Source: GJ-E10 sp035625725 (GTDB lineage Bacteria > Pseudomonadota > Gammaproteobacteria > Burkholderiales > Burkholderiaceae_F). From it: a DNA stretch of 22,534 bases. Under the pieces are notes generated by a model. The model was not told the DNA's origin. It did no database searches and saw nothing but the letters and a program-made list of their open reading frames with translations. A program made the position numbers and the translations under genes. Shown one piece after another: positions 22,006-22,534 of the stretch; the stretch's first letter is position 1; each line of letters starts with the position of its first letter. The stretch lies in contig DASPPB010000054.1 in the NCBI GenBank assembly GCA_035625725.1, positions 1 to 22,534 of the forward strand, in the 5' to 3' direction.

Positions 22006-22534
22006 TGGACGATAAACAGCTGATCATCATCCGGCGCACTGCCGGGAGTTACGGCCGCGAAGACTCGGGTGGCGCCACCGTTGGCATTGGCGACACTGTC
22101 GACGTAGTCGGCTGCCAAAGGAGAGAGAACCCCGAGCGTCAAGGGCACTTGCGGCGCGCCGCGCGAAGGAGCAAACGGGGCGGCGATGATTGGCACGCCG
22201 GGCTCGAGCAGCATGGCGTTGACCGCCGAAGTCATCACGCCGACCGTGGGCGTGACGGTCAGGCCAGGGGCGCCACACGTGTTGTTCGAGGCCACGCAGG
22301 TTGGCGAGACCGCGTAGACGAAGTACTGGTGCCAGCCCGCGTTGACCCACCAGGTGGGCATGGACAGGGCCGTGCAGCCGCCGCCGTTGAGAACCGGCGG
22401 ATGCCCGAAGAGCGTGGCGCTCGTGCAAGTGCCGTTGAACTGTCCGAACGTCGCAGCATAGGGATAGTAGCCGTTGGCAGTCTTAAAGGAGAGCAGAGAA
22501 TTGTTCAGAACCTCGCGCGCGCGGCGCTGCAGGG
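22002..22534 (-). CDS. Pilin-like protein, N terminus beyond window edge
   Basis: The frame is open from the right edge (first complete codon ends at 22532) to TGA at 22002, giving the last 176 residues. The visible part begins LQRRAREVLNNSLLSFKTAN then GYYPYAA, which is what follows the hydrophobic helix in prepilin-like proteins. The rest is a globular domain with many Thr/Val/Gly and five cysteines in pairs. No cleavage motif can be seen because the start is outside, so the pilin call rests on this segment and on the neighbour downstream. The stop overlaps the start of the next pilin-like gene as ATGA. Confidence 0.7.
   Translation of the reverse strand, partial: LQRRAREVLNNSLLSFKTANGYYPYAATFGQFNGTCTSATLFGHPPVLNGGGCTALSMPTWWVNAGWHQYFVYAVSPTCVASNNTCGAPGLTVTPTVGVMTSAVNAMLLEPGVPIIAAPFAPSRGAPQVPLTLGVLSPLAADYVDSVANANGGATRVFAAVTPGSAPDDDQLFIVQ

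Noticed and set aside
1..22534. CRISPR arrays, insertion sequences, tRNAs and rRNAs
   Set aside because: No regularly spaced repeats, transposase frames or RNA gene signatures were seen by eye; a covariance-model scan was not possible.

Overview
The window looks like chromosomal DNA of a Gram-negative betaproteobacterium (Burkholderiales or Rhodocyclales-like). This rests on the high GC content, an EarP / Arg32-type EF-P pair, a patatin–acetoacetate decarboxylase–3-hydroxybutyrate dehydrogenase operon and a YaeQ homologue. I see no rRNA, tRNA, CRISPR array, insertion sequence or phage gene. The assignment is inference from gene content; no 16S or ribosomal marker is present.

Layout. 1-485 (-): N-terminal 161 codons of 3-methyladenine DNA glycosylase I (Tag), running off the left edge. 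914-3607 (-): operon patatin-like lipase -> adc -> bdhA, suited to lipid/polyhydroxybutyrate and acetoacetate turnover. 4021-4512 (+): a T4-endonuclease-V-like pyrimidine dimer glycosylase, overlapping tail to tail with the next operon. 4472-7766 (-): a tightly coupled operon of TerY-like vWA protein -> PP2C phosphatase -> membrane-anchored protein kinase -> YciB/septation-protein-A-like membrane protein. 8377-9960 (+): amidase-signature hydrolase. 10214-10867 (-): exported beta-rich protein of unknown function. 11175-11621 (-): pseudoazurin. 12099-12650 (-): YaeQ, divergent from class I DAHP synthase (12750-13886, +). 14049-14639 (-): single-TM protein of unknown function. 15000-15317 (-): pterin-4a-carbinolamine dehydratase, divergent from earP -> efp (15454-17228, +). 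17255-18418 (-): FMN-dependent L-lactate dehydrogenase-type enzyme. 18657-22534 (-): a cluster of three pilin-like proteins with an ABC-2 type permease and an anchored helical protein; it starts beyond the right edge and ends at a strong intrinsic terminator (18569-18599).

The two most interesting regions are the TerY-P-type signalling triad, whose last gene is start/stop-coupled to a YciB-like septation/envelope protein, and the pilin-like/ABC-permease cluster. In both, adjacent reading frames overlap by exactly four bases (ATGA or GTGA), which suggests the proteins are made together. Most of the rest is housekeeping or common accessory metabolism. Intergenic stretches over 300 bases are described as separate entries.
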